Shown: one piece after another, positions 8,724 to 16,375 of the stretch
Layout: every line of letters starts with the position of its first letter
Position numbering within the stretch: the stretch's first letter is position 1
Assembly (NCBI RefSeq): GCF_000760735.1
Contig: NZ_JMEX01000008.1
Location: forward strand, 2,953,535-3,017,534
Direction: 5' to 3'
Source: Rhodococcoides fascians A44A
GTDB lineage: Bacteria; Actinomycetota; Actinomycetes; Mycobacteriales; Mycobacteriaceae
DNA: 64,000 bases
Translations under genes and position numbers: made by a program
Notes under the pieces: generated by a model
Seen by the model: only the letters and a program-made list of their open reading frames with translations
What the model was told of the DNA's origin: nothing
Databases searched by the model: none

Positions 8724-9584
8724 ATGGGGGTACTCACCACGAAAGCGCAGCTGATCGCGCAGGGACTCAGCGTCAGCACCATCTCCCGTCGGAGCCGAAG
8801 CGGCCTGCTCACTCGGCTGCTGCCGGGCGTGTACGCGACGGACAAACCGGGCTACATGGACCTGTGTCGCGCCGTCGCTCTGTGGAAACCGGACGCGGTG
8901 TTCAGCCATTCGACCGCGGGTTGGCTGTGGGGCCTGGTAGAGGCGGAACCGCGCTCGGTCGAGGCGACCGTCGCACCCAACGCGCAGGTCCGGTCACCCG
9001 ATTGGGTCGTGCTACGCCGACGTGCACTTCCTGACGTGCAAAAACTACGGGGGCTGCACGTCGTGTCGATCGAGCAGGCGTTCGTCGACCTCGCGGCAAC
9101 GATGCCGACGGCCGAACTCGAGAAGTTCTTCGACGACGCCGTCGGCACGCACATTCCTGCGCGCCGGCTGGCGGCGTTCTGCGATACCGCCAAGGGGATG
9201 GACGGAATGCAGGCCTTACGCACACAACTCCGACGGTGCTGCCCCGGCACGTTCTCGGAAGCGGAGCGCGTGGTGGCGCGCGCATTGACCGCACGCAATC
9301 TGTTCATGGACATCAACGCGAGAGTCGGACCGTACTACGGAGACCTCGTCGACTTTCGTGCGCGCGTCATCGTCGAGATCGACGGGCGCGAGTTCCACAG
9401 CACAGGTGCGGTGTTCACGAGCGATCGCCGACGCCAGAACGCGCTGGTCCTCGACGGGTGGCTGGTGCTGCGATACTCCGTGGCCACCGTCATGTCGGAC
9501 CTGGATGCCGTGGTGGAGGAGATCGTGTCGGTGGTGAAGCGTCGCCGTCGGTCGATCGACGCCGACCGGACATCCCACGCGTAA
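8724..9584 (+). CDS. AbiEi-type N-terminal domain plus DUF559 (Vsr-like) nuclease domain protein
   Basis: A 286-aa protein. The N-terminal winged-helix (VLTTKAQLIAQGLSVSTISR) and the SHSTAGWLWGL stretch resemble the AbiEi antitoxin-like domain. The C-terminal about 90 residues match DUF559, a PD-(D/E)XK fold related to very-short-patch-repair nucleases: YYGDLVDFRARVIVEIDGRE, then TSDRRRQNALVLDGWLVLRYS, giving the acidic D...ExD core. I chose the ATG at 8724; an ATG at 8706 is in frame, but GGAGG abuts it. The gene is bracketed by palindrome copies A (43 nt upstream) and B (15 nt downstream). No toxin gene is adjacent, so a classical AbiE pair is unlikely. Actinobacteria carry many such paralogues and their function is not established. 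Confidence 0.85.
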   Translation: MGVLTTKAQLIAQGLSVSTISRRSRSGLLTRLLPGVYATDKPGYMDLCRAVALWKPDAVFSHSTAGWLWGLVEAEPRSVEATVAPNAQVRSPDWVVLRRRALPDVQKLRGLHVVSIEQAFVDLAATMPTAELEKFFDDAVGTHIPARRLAAFCDTAKGMDGMQALRTQLRRCCPGTFSEAERVVARALTARNLFMDINARVGPYYGDLVDFRARVIVEIDGREFHSTGAVFTSDRRRQNALVLDGWLVLRYSVATVMSDLDAVVEEIVSVVKRRRRSIDADRTSHA

Positions 9585-9599
9585 TCGGTGGCGGCATGA

Positions 9600-9657
9600 A
9601 TTGCCCGATACTTCTCGAGACGACGGAATCCTGCCGACTCGCGGAGTATCGGGCAAT
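9600..9657. repeat. 58-bp imperfect palindrome, copy B (downstream of DUF559 gene)
   Basis: The 13-bp arms are identical to copy A (9600-9612 and 9645-9657) around a 32-nt interior that differs from A. The interior keeps dyad symmetry: CGAG/CTCG, CG/CG and CGG/CTG-type pairs run almost to the centre. Read on the opposite strand it contains CGAGTCGGCAGGATTCCG, matching the copy A core. It begins 15 nt after the DUF559 stop. It could act as a transcription terminator but has no U-run. Confidence 0.85.
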
Positions 9658-9770
9658 CCGTTGCAGCGGATGGCGTCGGTGGCAAGGCCGCGTAGACGTC
9701 GACCCCGTGGCCATAATGATTCCGTCAAGATCCTGGCGACGCGGTGGGGGGCGGATGGAGACTCGCTGAT

Positions 9771-10160
9771 GTGACTCTTTTCGAGATGCTGCCGTCTCTT
9801 CGTAATGCAGGCCGACCACGATTCGATTCGGAGTTGTGGCCGTCGGGCACGGGTTTTCGTGATGGGCGATTGATGGTCGACGGGGTGTTCGTCGACGATT
9901 TTGCTGATTGCGAGGGCACGCCGGCGCGGTTGGGTTGTGTGGTGGTGACGCGGGTGCGGTCGGTGATTGCCGGGATCGTGCGTGTCGATGCCGTGCTCGG
10001 GTGCGTGGAGGTCGCCGATATCGCCAACCGTCATTCGGTGGTGGGTCGGCAGTTCTTCGCGATGGGCGACGCCAAGGTGGAGCTTCCGTCGGATGTGCGG
10101 GCCGGTGACCTACTGGCCGTGATTCCCGAGACCCAGGCGTCGGTACCGGGCGAGGCGTGA
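9771..10160 (+). pseudogene. remnant of a LysA-like PLP-dependent decarboxylase with large internal deletion
   Basis: A 129-codon frame from GTG 9771 (GGAG upstream). Residues about 17-45 (LWPSGTGFRDG...FADCEGTP) resemble the N-terminus of diaminopimelate decarboxylase-like enzymes (WP..., then EYGTP). The last 50 residues (HSVVGRQFFAMGDAKVELP, SDVRAGDLLAV) resemble the enzyme's extreme C-terminus (LVGKHCESGD..., D[VI]RPGDLVAV). The roughly 300 residues between them, including the PLP lysine and active-site Cys-Glu-Ser, are missing. The best reading is an in-frame deletion remnant. Its 3' end overlaps the accD3 3' end by 51 bp on the opposite strand. A novel small protein is the alternative. 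Confidence 0.6.
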
Positions 10161-11612
10161 GGACACGCGGTCGTCGTCGGAGCTGATGTTGCGCAGTTCT
10201 CGTGCGATGGCTCCGGCGATGCGGATCGAGAAATCGACGGGTTCCTCTGCTGCATCGGGATGTTCGGGGACGATGGCGTCGACGATGCCGTCGCGGAGCA
10301 GGTCCACGGACCGAATGCCCTGTGCCTCGGCCATGTCCGACGCATGTGCTGTGTCGCGGTGAACGATGGCGCTGGCGCCTTCCGGAGGAAGCGGTGCGAG
10401 CCAGGCGTTCTGTGCGCACAAGGTGCGGTCGGCGGGCAGCAGGGCGAGGGCGCCGCCGCCTGTTCCCTGGCCGAGGAGAACCGACACCGTCGGGGTGTCG
10501 ACGGTCACGAGATCGCTGATGCATCGGGCGATCTCGGGTGCGATCCCGCCTTCTTCCGCTTCCTTGGACAGTGCTGCGCCGAACGTGTCGATGACGAGGA
10601 CCAGAGGAATGCGGAGCTCCTCGGCCAGTTTCATTCCACGCCGAGCCTGACGCAGCGCGCCGGGTCCCATCGTCGCGGTGATGCTGTGGCTGCTTCGGTC
10701 GTTGCCGAAGACCACACAGGAGATTCCTCGGAATTTGCACAACGACAACAGGATCGTCGTGTCCGACTCGCCTTGGCCGGTGCCGCTGAGCGGAACCTGT
10801 TCGCTGGCTGCATGTTCGAGGAGTTCCCGCACGCCCGGCCGATCGGGGCGACGTGAGGATTCCACGGAATGCCACGCGGAACGATCAGGGATGTCGCCGA
10901 CGGTGGGAGCCGGGTCGAGGTGGTGGGCTGTCTCGCCGTCGTGGCTGACGACGCGGAGCGCGCGGACCATGAGGTGTCGGAGGCTGTCCACGGGAACCAC
11001 ACCGTCGATGACGCCATGGTGGTAGAGGTTCTCGGCGGTCTGTATGCCTTCGGGAAAGGGCTTGTCGTACAAAGCTTGATAGACGCGCGGGCCGAGAAAT
11101 CCGATGAGCGCACCGGGCTCGGCGAACGTGACGTGAGCGAGTGATCCCCAGGATGCGAAGACGCCCCCGGTCGTCGGATTGCGGAGATACACCAGGTACG
11201 GCAGGCCGGCTTGTTTGTGCAAGGTCACCGCACCCGCGATCTTCACCATCTGTACGAACGCGAGGGTGCCCTCCTGCATGCGAGTCCCACCCGACGTGGG
11301 CGACGCGATCAGCGGGAGGTTCTCCGCGGTGGCGCGCTCGATGGCAGTGGCGATTCGTTCGGCGGCCGCCACGCCGATCGACCCGGCCAGGAAAGCGAAC
11401 TCGCACGCAATGATGGCCACCGGCCTGCCGTCGACCAGTCCCTGTCCGGTGAGAACGGACTCGTCGACGCCGCTCTTGTCTCGGGCTTTCGCCAAGTCGG
11501 CGGCATACTTCGGGCCGGGGGAGACGTCGATCGGCGCACGATCCCACGACACGAACGATCCGCCGTCGAGAACTGCATCGAGTATCTCGGCGGCGGACGT
11601 CCGTGTTGTCAT
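10110..11612 (-). CDS. accD3: AccD3-like acetyl/acyl-CoA carboxyltransferase
   Basis: A 500-aa biotin-dependent carboxyltransferase with the beta-like half (SPTSGGTRMQEGTLAFVQM; FAEPGALIGFLGPRVYQAL) and alpha-like half (DTFGAALSKEAEEGGIAPE; LLGQGTGGGALAL) in one chain and no N-terminal zinc ribbon. Length and layout match M. tuberculosis AccD3 (Rv0904c, 495 aa). It transfers carboxyl from carboxybiotin to an acyl-CoA; the substrate of AccD3 is not well defined. The start is ATG 11612. It lies 47 bp downstream of the ABC permease on the same strand and may be co-transcribed with it. The 3' end overlaps the LysA-like remnant. Confidence 0.88.
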   Translation of the reverse strand: MTTRTSAAEILDAVLDGGSFVSWDRAPIDVSPGPKYAADLAKARDKSGVDESVLTGQGLVDGRPVAIIACEFAFLAGSIGVAAAERIATAIERATAENLPLIASPTSGGTRMQEGTLAFVQMVKIAGAVTLHKQAGLPYLVYLRNPTTGGVFASWGSLAHVTFAEPGALIGFLGPRVYQALYDKPFPEGIQTAENLYHHGVIDGVVPVDSLRHLMVRALRVVSHDGETAHHLDPAPTVGDIPDRSAWHSVESSRRPDRPGVRELLEHAASEQVPLSGTGQGESDTTILLSLCKFRGISCVVFGNDRSSHSITATMGPGALRQARRGMKLAEELRIPLVLVIDTFGAALSKEAEEGGIAPEIARCISDLVTVDTPTVSVLLGQGTGGGALALLPADRTLCAQNAWLAPLPPEGASAIVHRDTAHASDMAEAQGIRSVDLLRDGIVDAIVPEHPDAAEEPVDFSIRIAGAIARELRNISSDDDRVSSRLARYRRLGLGNHGQ

Positions 11613-11629
11613 GAATCAGAGCCTAATCG

Positions 11630-11653
11630 GGTCGTTCCTGCAGGCTCCACTCC
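11630..11653. repeat. GCAGGCTCC-core repeat, solo copy
   Basis: GGTCGTTCCTGCAGGCTCC followed by ACTCC lies in the 47-bp gap between accD3 and the ABC permease gene. The same core, with small changes, occurs twice in the 16268-16333 tandem repeat and once inside the hairpin at 36417-36490. No long flanking arms are visible here. Confidence 0.5.
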
Positions 11654-11659
11654 CGGATC

Positions 11660-12856
11660 CTAACGGGCGAATGCTTCCTTCCACGTGACGGTCTTGCCGA
11701 TGCGCAGAATGGACCGCTGGTAGATCTTGGCGGCGACGACGGCGAGTGCCGCGGTGGTGGCCGCCATGATGAGGGCGGTTCCGATGATCTGGTAGACCGG
11801 CGCGACGCCTGCTGCGATACGGAGCGGCATCATGACGGCGGAGAACGGCGGAATCCAGCTGAGAACGTTGCTGAGTGTGCTCTCCGGGTCGCCGACCGAG
11901 TAGAACGCCGCGAAGAACATTGCCATGATCAGCAACAGGAGCGGCATCGTCGTCGAATTGACGTCTTCTTGCCTCGAGACCATCGATCCACCGGCTGCGT
12001 ACAGGACCGCGAAGAAGGCGAAGCCGAGCACGAACCAGCCGAGGGTGCCGGCGAAGACGCTGATCGCGGTTCCGGTGATGGTGAGTGTGCCCGTTGCAAG
12101 TCCGGCGCCCACACCTGCCGCACCGTAGAGGGCGAGTTGCAGGATTCCGACGGCTCCGATGCCGAGGATCTTGCCCCACAGCAACTGAAGCGGCCTGACG
12201 GTGGAGAGCAGCAGTTCGACGACGCGCGAGGACTTCTCTTCGACGACGCCCATGGCAACGTACATTCCGAAGCCGATGATCTGGGCGTACAGGATGAACA
12301 CGGCAGCCAGAGACAGCGCAACTCTTTGTCCTGCTTCGGGATCCGGCGGGTCGATAGCTTCGACCGTGACCGTTGCGTTCGCGACGGCGGTTGCGACGGC
12401 GTCCCGGTCGACGCCTTGCTGCGCCAGCGCGGCGTCGGTGGCCTGCGATTGGACACTGCCTTCGACGACGGCTCGCAGTGCTCCGGTGAGCTCGGAATCG
12501 GTGATCGCGGTGTAGGCGCCGGATCCCGCCGGTACGAGAGCTACTGCGACGTCGCCGGATTCGACGTCCGATCGAGCTGCGTCGGCGTCGGCGATCTCGC
12601 GGATGTCGACGGGGCTGCCGACGGCGTCTCCGGTGGCGGTGATGACGGCCGCGATCTGTTGGTCGCCGACGATGCCGACGACGTCGCGGTCTTCGTCGTC
12701 TCCGCCCGCGAAGATGGAGTACGCGATGATGCCGCCGATGATGACGGCGAGAATGATGACGTTGGAGATGACGAAGCTTTTCTTCATCACCTGAACGGTG
12801 AACTCGCGCTTGGCGATCAGGCCGATTGCCCGGCTCGAAGATACTTGGGTGCTCAT
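11660..12856 (-). CDS. ABC-2 type transporter permease (NatB-like)
   Basis: A 398-aa permease with one N-terminal TM (about 30-50: SNVIILAVIIGGIIAYSIF), a soluble extracytoplasmic domain of about 160 residues (GDDEDRDVVGIVGDQQIAAV onward), then five or six C-terminal TMs containing the ABC-2 signature region GVVEEKSSRVVELLLSTVRP. This is the layout of NatB/YhaP-type sodium or drug efflux permeases. It overlaps its ATPase gene by 4 bp (12853-12856). The substrate is unknown; Na+ export is one possibility for the family. Confidence 0.88.
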   Translation of the reverse strand: MSTQVSSSRAIGLIAKREFTVQVMKKSFVISNVIILAVIIGGIIAYSIFAGGDDEDRDVVGIVGDQQIAAVITATGDAVGSPVDIREIADADAARSDVESGDVAVALVPAGSGAYTAITDSELTGALRAVVEGSVQSQATDAALAQQGVDRDAVATAVANATVTVEAIDPPDPEAGQRVALSLAAVFILYAQIIGFGMYVAMGVVEEKSSRVVELLLSTVRPLQLLWGKILGIGAVGILQLALYGAAGVGAGLATGTLTITGTAISVFAGTLGWFVLGFAFFAVLYAAGGSMVSRQEDVNSTTMPLLLLIMAMFFAAFYSVGDPESTLSNVLSWIPPFSAVMMPLRIAAGVAPVYQIIGTALIMAATTAALAVVAAKIYQRSILRIGKTVTWKEAFAR

Positions 12857-13743
12857 GCCACTGCCTCTCGGAACAGGTCGCTCAACGACGGTTTGTGGAA
12901 GGAGAATTCGTGTACGGGTCCGGTGGCGAGGGCGGCACGAAGGATGGCCTGGTCGTCGGTTCCCGGTGCGATCGAGAGGAGCGTCCGGCCGGCGCTGTGA
13001 CTGACGGCACGGGCGCCTGCGATGCCGTCGGCCCAGCCGGGCTGGGCGTTCGGTGCGTGTACTTCGAGTTGCGCATCACCTGATCCGCGGAGTTCGTCGA
13101 CGGTGCCGACGGCTTTCATGGATCCGGCGGCGATGATGCCGACTCGGTCGCACAGTCGTTGCACGAGATCCAACTGGTGGCTGGAGAAGATCACCGGGAC
13201 TCCGGACGACGCTTTCTCGCGGAGTACGTCGCTCATGACGTCGACGGCAACCGGGTCGAGACCGGAGAACGGCTCGTCCAGTACCAGAACCGCGGGGTCG
13301 TGCACGAGTGCCGCGGCGAGCTGAACGCGCTGCTGGTTGCCCAGGCTGAGTGCGTCGACGGTGTCGTTCAGTCGTTCCGAGATACCGAGTCGTTCGGTCC
13401 ACGTGCCTACGGCCGACTTGGCGTCCGACGGTGAAAGGCCGTGCAGTTCGGCCAGATACGCGAGCTGCGGGCCGACCTTCATCTTGGGATAGAGGCCGCG
13501 TTCCTCCGGCATGTAGCCGATGGTGCGGCGGACATCGAGGTCGACGGGTTTGCCGCCGAGCAGGACCTGCCCGGAGTCGGCGGACAGTACGCCGAGGGTG
13601 ATGCGCATGGTGGTGGTCTTGCCTGCGCCGTTGCTGCCGACGAAGCCGAAGAGTTCACCGGGGTGTACGTCGAACTTCAGGGAGTCGAGGGCGATCTTGT
13701 CGCCGTATCTCTTGGAGATGTTGTCGATCGTAAGGGTGCTCAT
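12853..13743 (-). CDS. ABC transporter ATP-binding protein (NatA-like)
   Basis: A 296-aa ATPase: Walker A GSNGAGKTTTM (about 36), Q-loop GYMPEERGLYPKM, signature LSLGNQQRVQLA, Walker B VLVLDEPFSGLDP, and switch histidine in FSSHQLD. A C-terminal extension of about 80 residues is usual for ABC-2 exporters with a DUF4162-like tail. It overlaps the permease gene and sits third in a same-strand unit: XRE regulator, membrane protein, ATPase, permease. Confidence 0.93.
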   Translation of the reverse strand: MSTLTIDNISKRYGDKIALDSLKFDVHPGELFGFVGSNGAGKTTTMRITLGVLSADSGQVLLGGKPVDLDVRRTIGYMPEERGLYPKMKVGPQLAYLAELHGLSPSDAKSAVGTWTERLGISERLNDTVDALSLGNQQRVQLAAALVHDPAVLVLDEPFSGLDPVAVDVMSDVLREKASSGVPVIFSSHQLDLVQRLCDRVGIIAAGSMKAVGTVDELRGSGDAQLEVHAPNAQPGWADGIAGARAVSHSAGRTLLSIAPGTDDQAILRAALATGPVHEFSFHKPSLSDLFREAVA

Positions 13744-13764
13744 GGTGCCCTTTCTTCTCGTTTC

Positions 13765-14298
13765 TCAGAGGTCTTCCGGGTCGAGGTCGGGAGTGATCCA
13801 GGCGAGAATCATTGCCGGGGAGCAGATTCCGGCCATCAGGCTGACGAGTGTCCACAACGCGCCTGCGTAGGCGAGTCGCTCGTTCTCGTATCCGGTGGCG
13901 AGGATGATCAGCGTGAACACCGAGACCATGACGAGGCCCTGGGTGACGGTCAAGCCGATCGACCGAGCCTCGTTGCGCTGCTGTACTTCCCATTCGTCGA
14001 GTGCGCCCACGGGTGCATCGCTGTGGCGGCCGGAGGCGGTTTGCAGCATCGTCCACAGCACGAGGAAGGCGACGGTGCCGGCGACCCACAGGATGGGTGC
14101 CCACTTCCAGAACAGCGATGCAACAGCGATGGCGAGAAGCGCGACGAGGGTGGAAATTACTGCAACCGCAAGGATTCGACGGCGCTTCTGGGTTCGCCAC
14201 TTCGGCAGCATGTGCCGAGTCTTCGCGTCGTTCTCGAGAAACCTGCGTGTGCGGTAGTCCTGGTAGCGCGTCAGAATGTTCGAGTCGGGGGTGGTCAC
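13765..14298 (-). CDS. four-TM membrane protein of an ABC export operon
   Basis: A 177-aa protein with a basic N-terminus and two TM hairpins (about 45-65/70-88 and 122-140/147-165). No family is recognised. Its start overlaps the stop of the XRE regulator (ATGA at 14295-14298), and it ends 21 bp before the ATPase gene. It is therefore probably an accessory subunit or immunity-like partner of the exporter. Confidence 0.8.
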   Translation of the reverse strand: MTTPDSNILTRYQDYRTRRFLENDAKTRHMLPKWRTQKRRRILAVAVISTLVALLAIAVASLFWKWAPILWVAGTVAFLVLWTMLQTASGRHSDAPVGALDEWEVQQRNEARSIGLTVTQGLVMVSVFTLIILATGYENERLAYAGALWTLVSLMAGICSPAMILAWITPDLDPEDL

Positions 14299-14567
14299 TT
14301 GTCGTTCTCCCTTCTGAACAGTTCGGCGGAGAGTGGACCGAGTTCCTTGCGTGAGAACACTGCTTCGACGGGAAGGTCGAATACTTCACAGATGCGCAGT
14401 GCCAGGTCGAGGCTCGGATAGTGGTCGCCCCGCTCGAGGGCGCCCACTGTCTGCGGGTTGACTTCGATGAGTTCGGCGAGTTGCGCGCGGCTCATCTTTC
14501 GTTCGGCCCGCAGAACTCCCACCCGGTTGAAGATCGGGAGCGTGTTCCCACGCTTGACGGGGCTCAT
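14295..14567 (-). CDS. XRE-family HTH regulator
   Basis: A 90-aa cro/CI-type regulator from ATG 14567. The helix-turn-helix is MSRAQLAELIEVNPQTVGAL with ERGDHYPSLDLALRICEVFD, the pattern of YozG/YvaO-like repressors that often head small export operons. It is the first gene of the regulator-membrane protein-ATPase-permease unit, so it probably controls that unit. An in-frame start further upstream would lengthen it by 12 residues but has no family support. Confidence 0.87.
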   Translation of the reverse strand: MSPVKRGNTLPIFNRVGVLRAERKMSRAQLAELIEVNPQTVGALERGDHYPSLDLALRICEVFDLPVEAVFSRKELGPLSAELFRRENDK

Positions 14568-14615
14568 GGAACAAAGTGTTGTATAAACCCAACGATCTGT
14601 CAACCATGGATAACG

Positions 14616-16250
14616 TCAGGCCTCGGTGAGTTGCCCCGACGTCATGGTCCACCGACGGGTCGCCCGGACGGTGCCCAGCATGCGGCGGTCGTGGGTGACC
14701 AGCAGGAGCGTGCCCTCGAAGTTCTCCATCGCCCGTTCCAACTGCTCGATGGCCGGAAGGTCCAAGTGGTTCGTCGGCTCGTCGAGCACCAGAAGGTTGA
14801 CGCCGCGCGCCTGCAGCAGGGCCAAGGCCGCGCGGGTGCGTTCACCGGGGGACAGGGAGCCTGCAGGCCGGAGGGGATCGTCGCCGCGTAGGCCGAATTT
14901 CGCCAGGAGGGTCCGCACATCGGCGTCGGGCCAGTCGGGGACTGCTGCGCTCAGCGAGTCCGATACGGTCGCTGTCCCGGTGAACAGCCCACGAGCCTGA
15001 TCGATTTCGCCGATCGCGACGCCGGAACCCAGGGACGCCGTCCCGTCGTCGGGAACGAGTTTTCCGAGCAGAACGGACAGCAATGTGGTCTTGCCCGAGC
15101 CGTTCTCGCCCGTGATCAAGACTCTGTCACCGAATTCGATCTGCGTGGTGACGGGTCCGAACGTGAAACCTGTCCGACGGACGACAGCACCGCTCAGCAC
15201 CGACACGACGGTCCCGCTTCGGGGTGCAGCTGCGATCTCCATGCGCAGCTCCCACTCCTTGCGGGGCTCTTCGACCACCTCGAGCCGTTCGATGCGCCGC
15301 TGCGTCTGACGGGCTTTCGCGGCCTGCTTCTCGGTGGACTCCGCCCGAGTCTTGCGGCTGATCTTGTCGTTGTCGGTCGCCTTGCGGCGTGCATTGCGGA
15401 CACCGGATTCCATCCAGTTGCGCTGCATCTGCGCACGAGATTCGAGCGAGGCCTTGGTGTCGGCGAATTCGTCGTACTTCTCCCGCGCGTGCTGACGGGC
15501 GATCTCTCGCTCGGCGAGGTAGGACTCGTAACCCCCGTCGTACACGTCGATGCGGTGTTGCGCGCGATCCAACTCGACGATGCCGGTGACCGTCCTGGCC
15601 AGGAACTCACGGTCGTGGCTGACGACGACGATCGCTGCTCGCGTTTCGACCACGAACCGTTCCAACTGCTCGAGGCCGGCCAGGTCGAGGTCGTTGGTCG
15701 GCTCGTCGAGCAGCAGAATGTCGTACCTGGCCAGCAGAATGGCGGCGAGCCCTGCCCGGGCAGCCTGGCCACCGGACAGCGACGTCATGAGTGCGCTTCC
15801 GTCGACATCGAGACCGAGGTCGGCGAGCATCTTCGCCGTTCGCTCGGCGAGATCGGCGCCGCCGAGGGCAAGCCATCGCTCCAACGCGGGAGTGTAACGA
15901 TCCTCACCGTCGTCGTCGCCGAGGGCTTCGGCTGCATCGTTCATCGCCTGCTCAGCGGCCGTGACGCCGGTTCGTCGTCCGACGAACTCCACGATGGTTT
16001 CATCGGCGATACGTTCGGGTTCCTGCGCGAGATATCCGACGGTGGCGTCGGGCGGGCTCGTGTAGATCTCACCCTCGGAATCGGCGGTTCCGACGCCGGC
16101 CAGAAGCGTGAGCAACGTCGATTTACCTGCACCGTTGGCTCCGACGAGACCGATGACATCGCCTTCGGTCACGGTGAGATCGAGGCCGGAAAACAGCGTG
16201 CGGTCACCGTGGAAAGCAGCAAGGTCGTCGATACGGAGCGTGGCAGTCAC
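14616..16250 (-). CDS. ABC-F family ATPase
   Basis: A 544-aa protein with two ABC ATPase domains and no TM: Walker A GANGAGKSTL (about 37) and GENGSGKTTL (about 385); signatures SLSGGQAARAGLA and SLSPGERTRAALA; Walker B LLLLDEPTNDLD and LLVLDEPTNHLD. The charged inter-domain linker at about 260-320 (KASLESRAQMQRNW, rich in R/K) is the P-site interaction motif of ABC-F proteins, which act on the ribosome and sometimes protect it from antibiotics. The start is GTG 16250. It lies 48 bp upstream of the XRE regulator on the same strand. Whether it is housekeeping or a resistance protein cannot be told. Confidence 0.92.
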   Translation of the reverse strand: MTATLRIDDLAAFHGDRTLFSGLDLTVTEGDVIGLVGANGAGKSTLLTLLAGVGTADSEGEIYTSPPDATVGYLAQEPERIADETIVEFVGRRTGVTAAEQAMNDAAEALGDDDGEDRYTPALERWLALGGADLAERTAKMLADLGLDVDGSALMTSLSGGQAARAGLAAILLARYDILLLDEPTNDLDLAGLEQLERFVVETRAAIVVVSHDREFLARTVTGIVELDRAQHRIDVYDGGYESYLAEREIARQHAREKYDEFADTKASLESRAQMQRNWMESGVRNARRKATDNDKISRKTRAESTEKQAAKARQTQRRIERLEVVEEPRKEWELRMEIAAAPRSGTVVSVLSGAVVRRTGFTFGPVTTQIEFGDRVLITGENGSGKTTLLSVLLGKLVPDDGTASLGSGVAIGEIDQARGLFTGTATVSDSLSAAVPDWPDADVRTLLAKFGLRGDDPLRPAGSLSPGERTRAALALLQARGVNLLVLDEPTNHLDLPAIEQLERAMENFEGTLLLVTHDRRMLGTVRATRRWTMTSGQLTEA

Positions 16251-16267
16251 GTGTATCAGTATTCCCC

Positions 16268-16333
16268 CTGCACAACCCGGTCATTCCGCAGGCTCCACTC
16301 CTGCACAACCCGGTCATTCCGCAGGCTCCACTC
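16268..16333. repeat. two exact 33-bp tandem repeats with GCAGGCTCC core
   Basis: Units at 16268-16300 and 16301-16333 are identical and begin CTGCACAACCCGGTCATTCC, continuing with the core GCAGGCTCCACTC; a partial third unit (CTGC) follows. Each unit can form a small GCAGG/CCTGC hairpin across the junction. They lie in the divergent intergenic region between the ABC-F gene and the aldo/keto reductase, so they may affect either promoter. Confidence 0.9.
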
Positions 16334-16375
16334 CTGCCCGGGAACACATGAAGCCAGCCGCGAGTTGGCACTTGT

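Noticed and set aside
8623-9657. Palindromes A and B as simple terminal inverted repeats of a transposon
   Set aside because: Each copy is itself a complete palindrome, there is no transposase, and no target-site duplication can be recognised on the outer sides.
14580-14604. TTGACA and TATACA promoter boxes upstream of the XRE gene (minus strand)
   Set aside because: The boxes are only 12 bp apart, too close for a sigma-70 promoter. The -10-like box alone may be real, but the pair is not supported.
16268-16333. Possible CRISPR-like array
   Set aside because: The 33-bp repeats are directly adjacent with no spacers, there are only two, and no cas gene is in the window.
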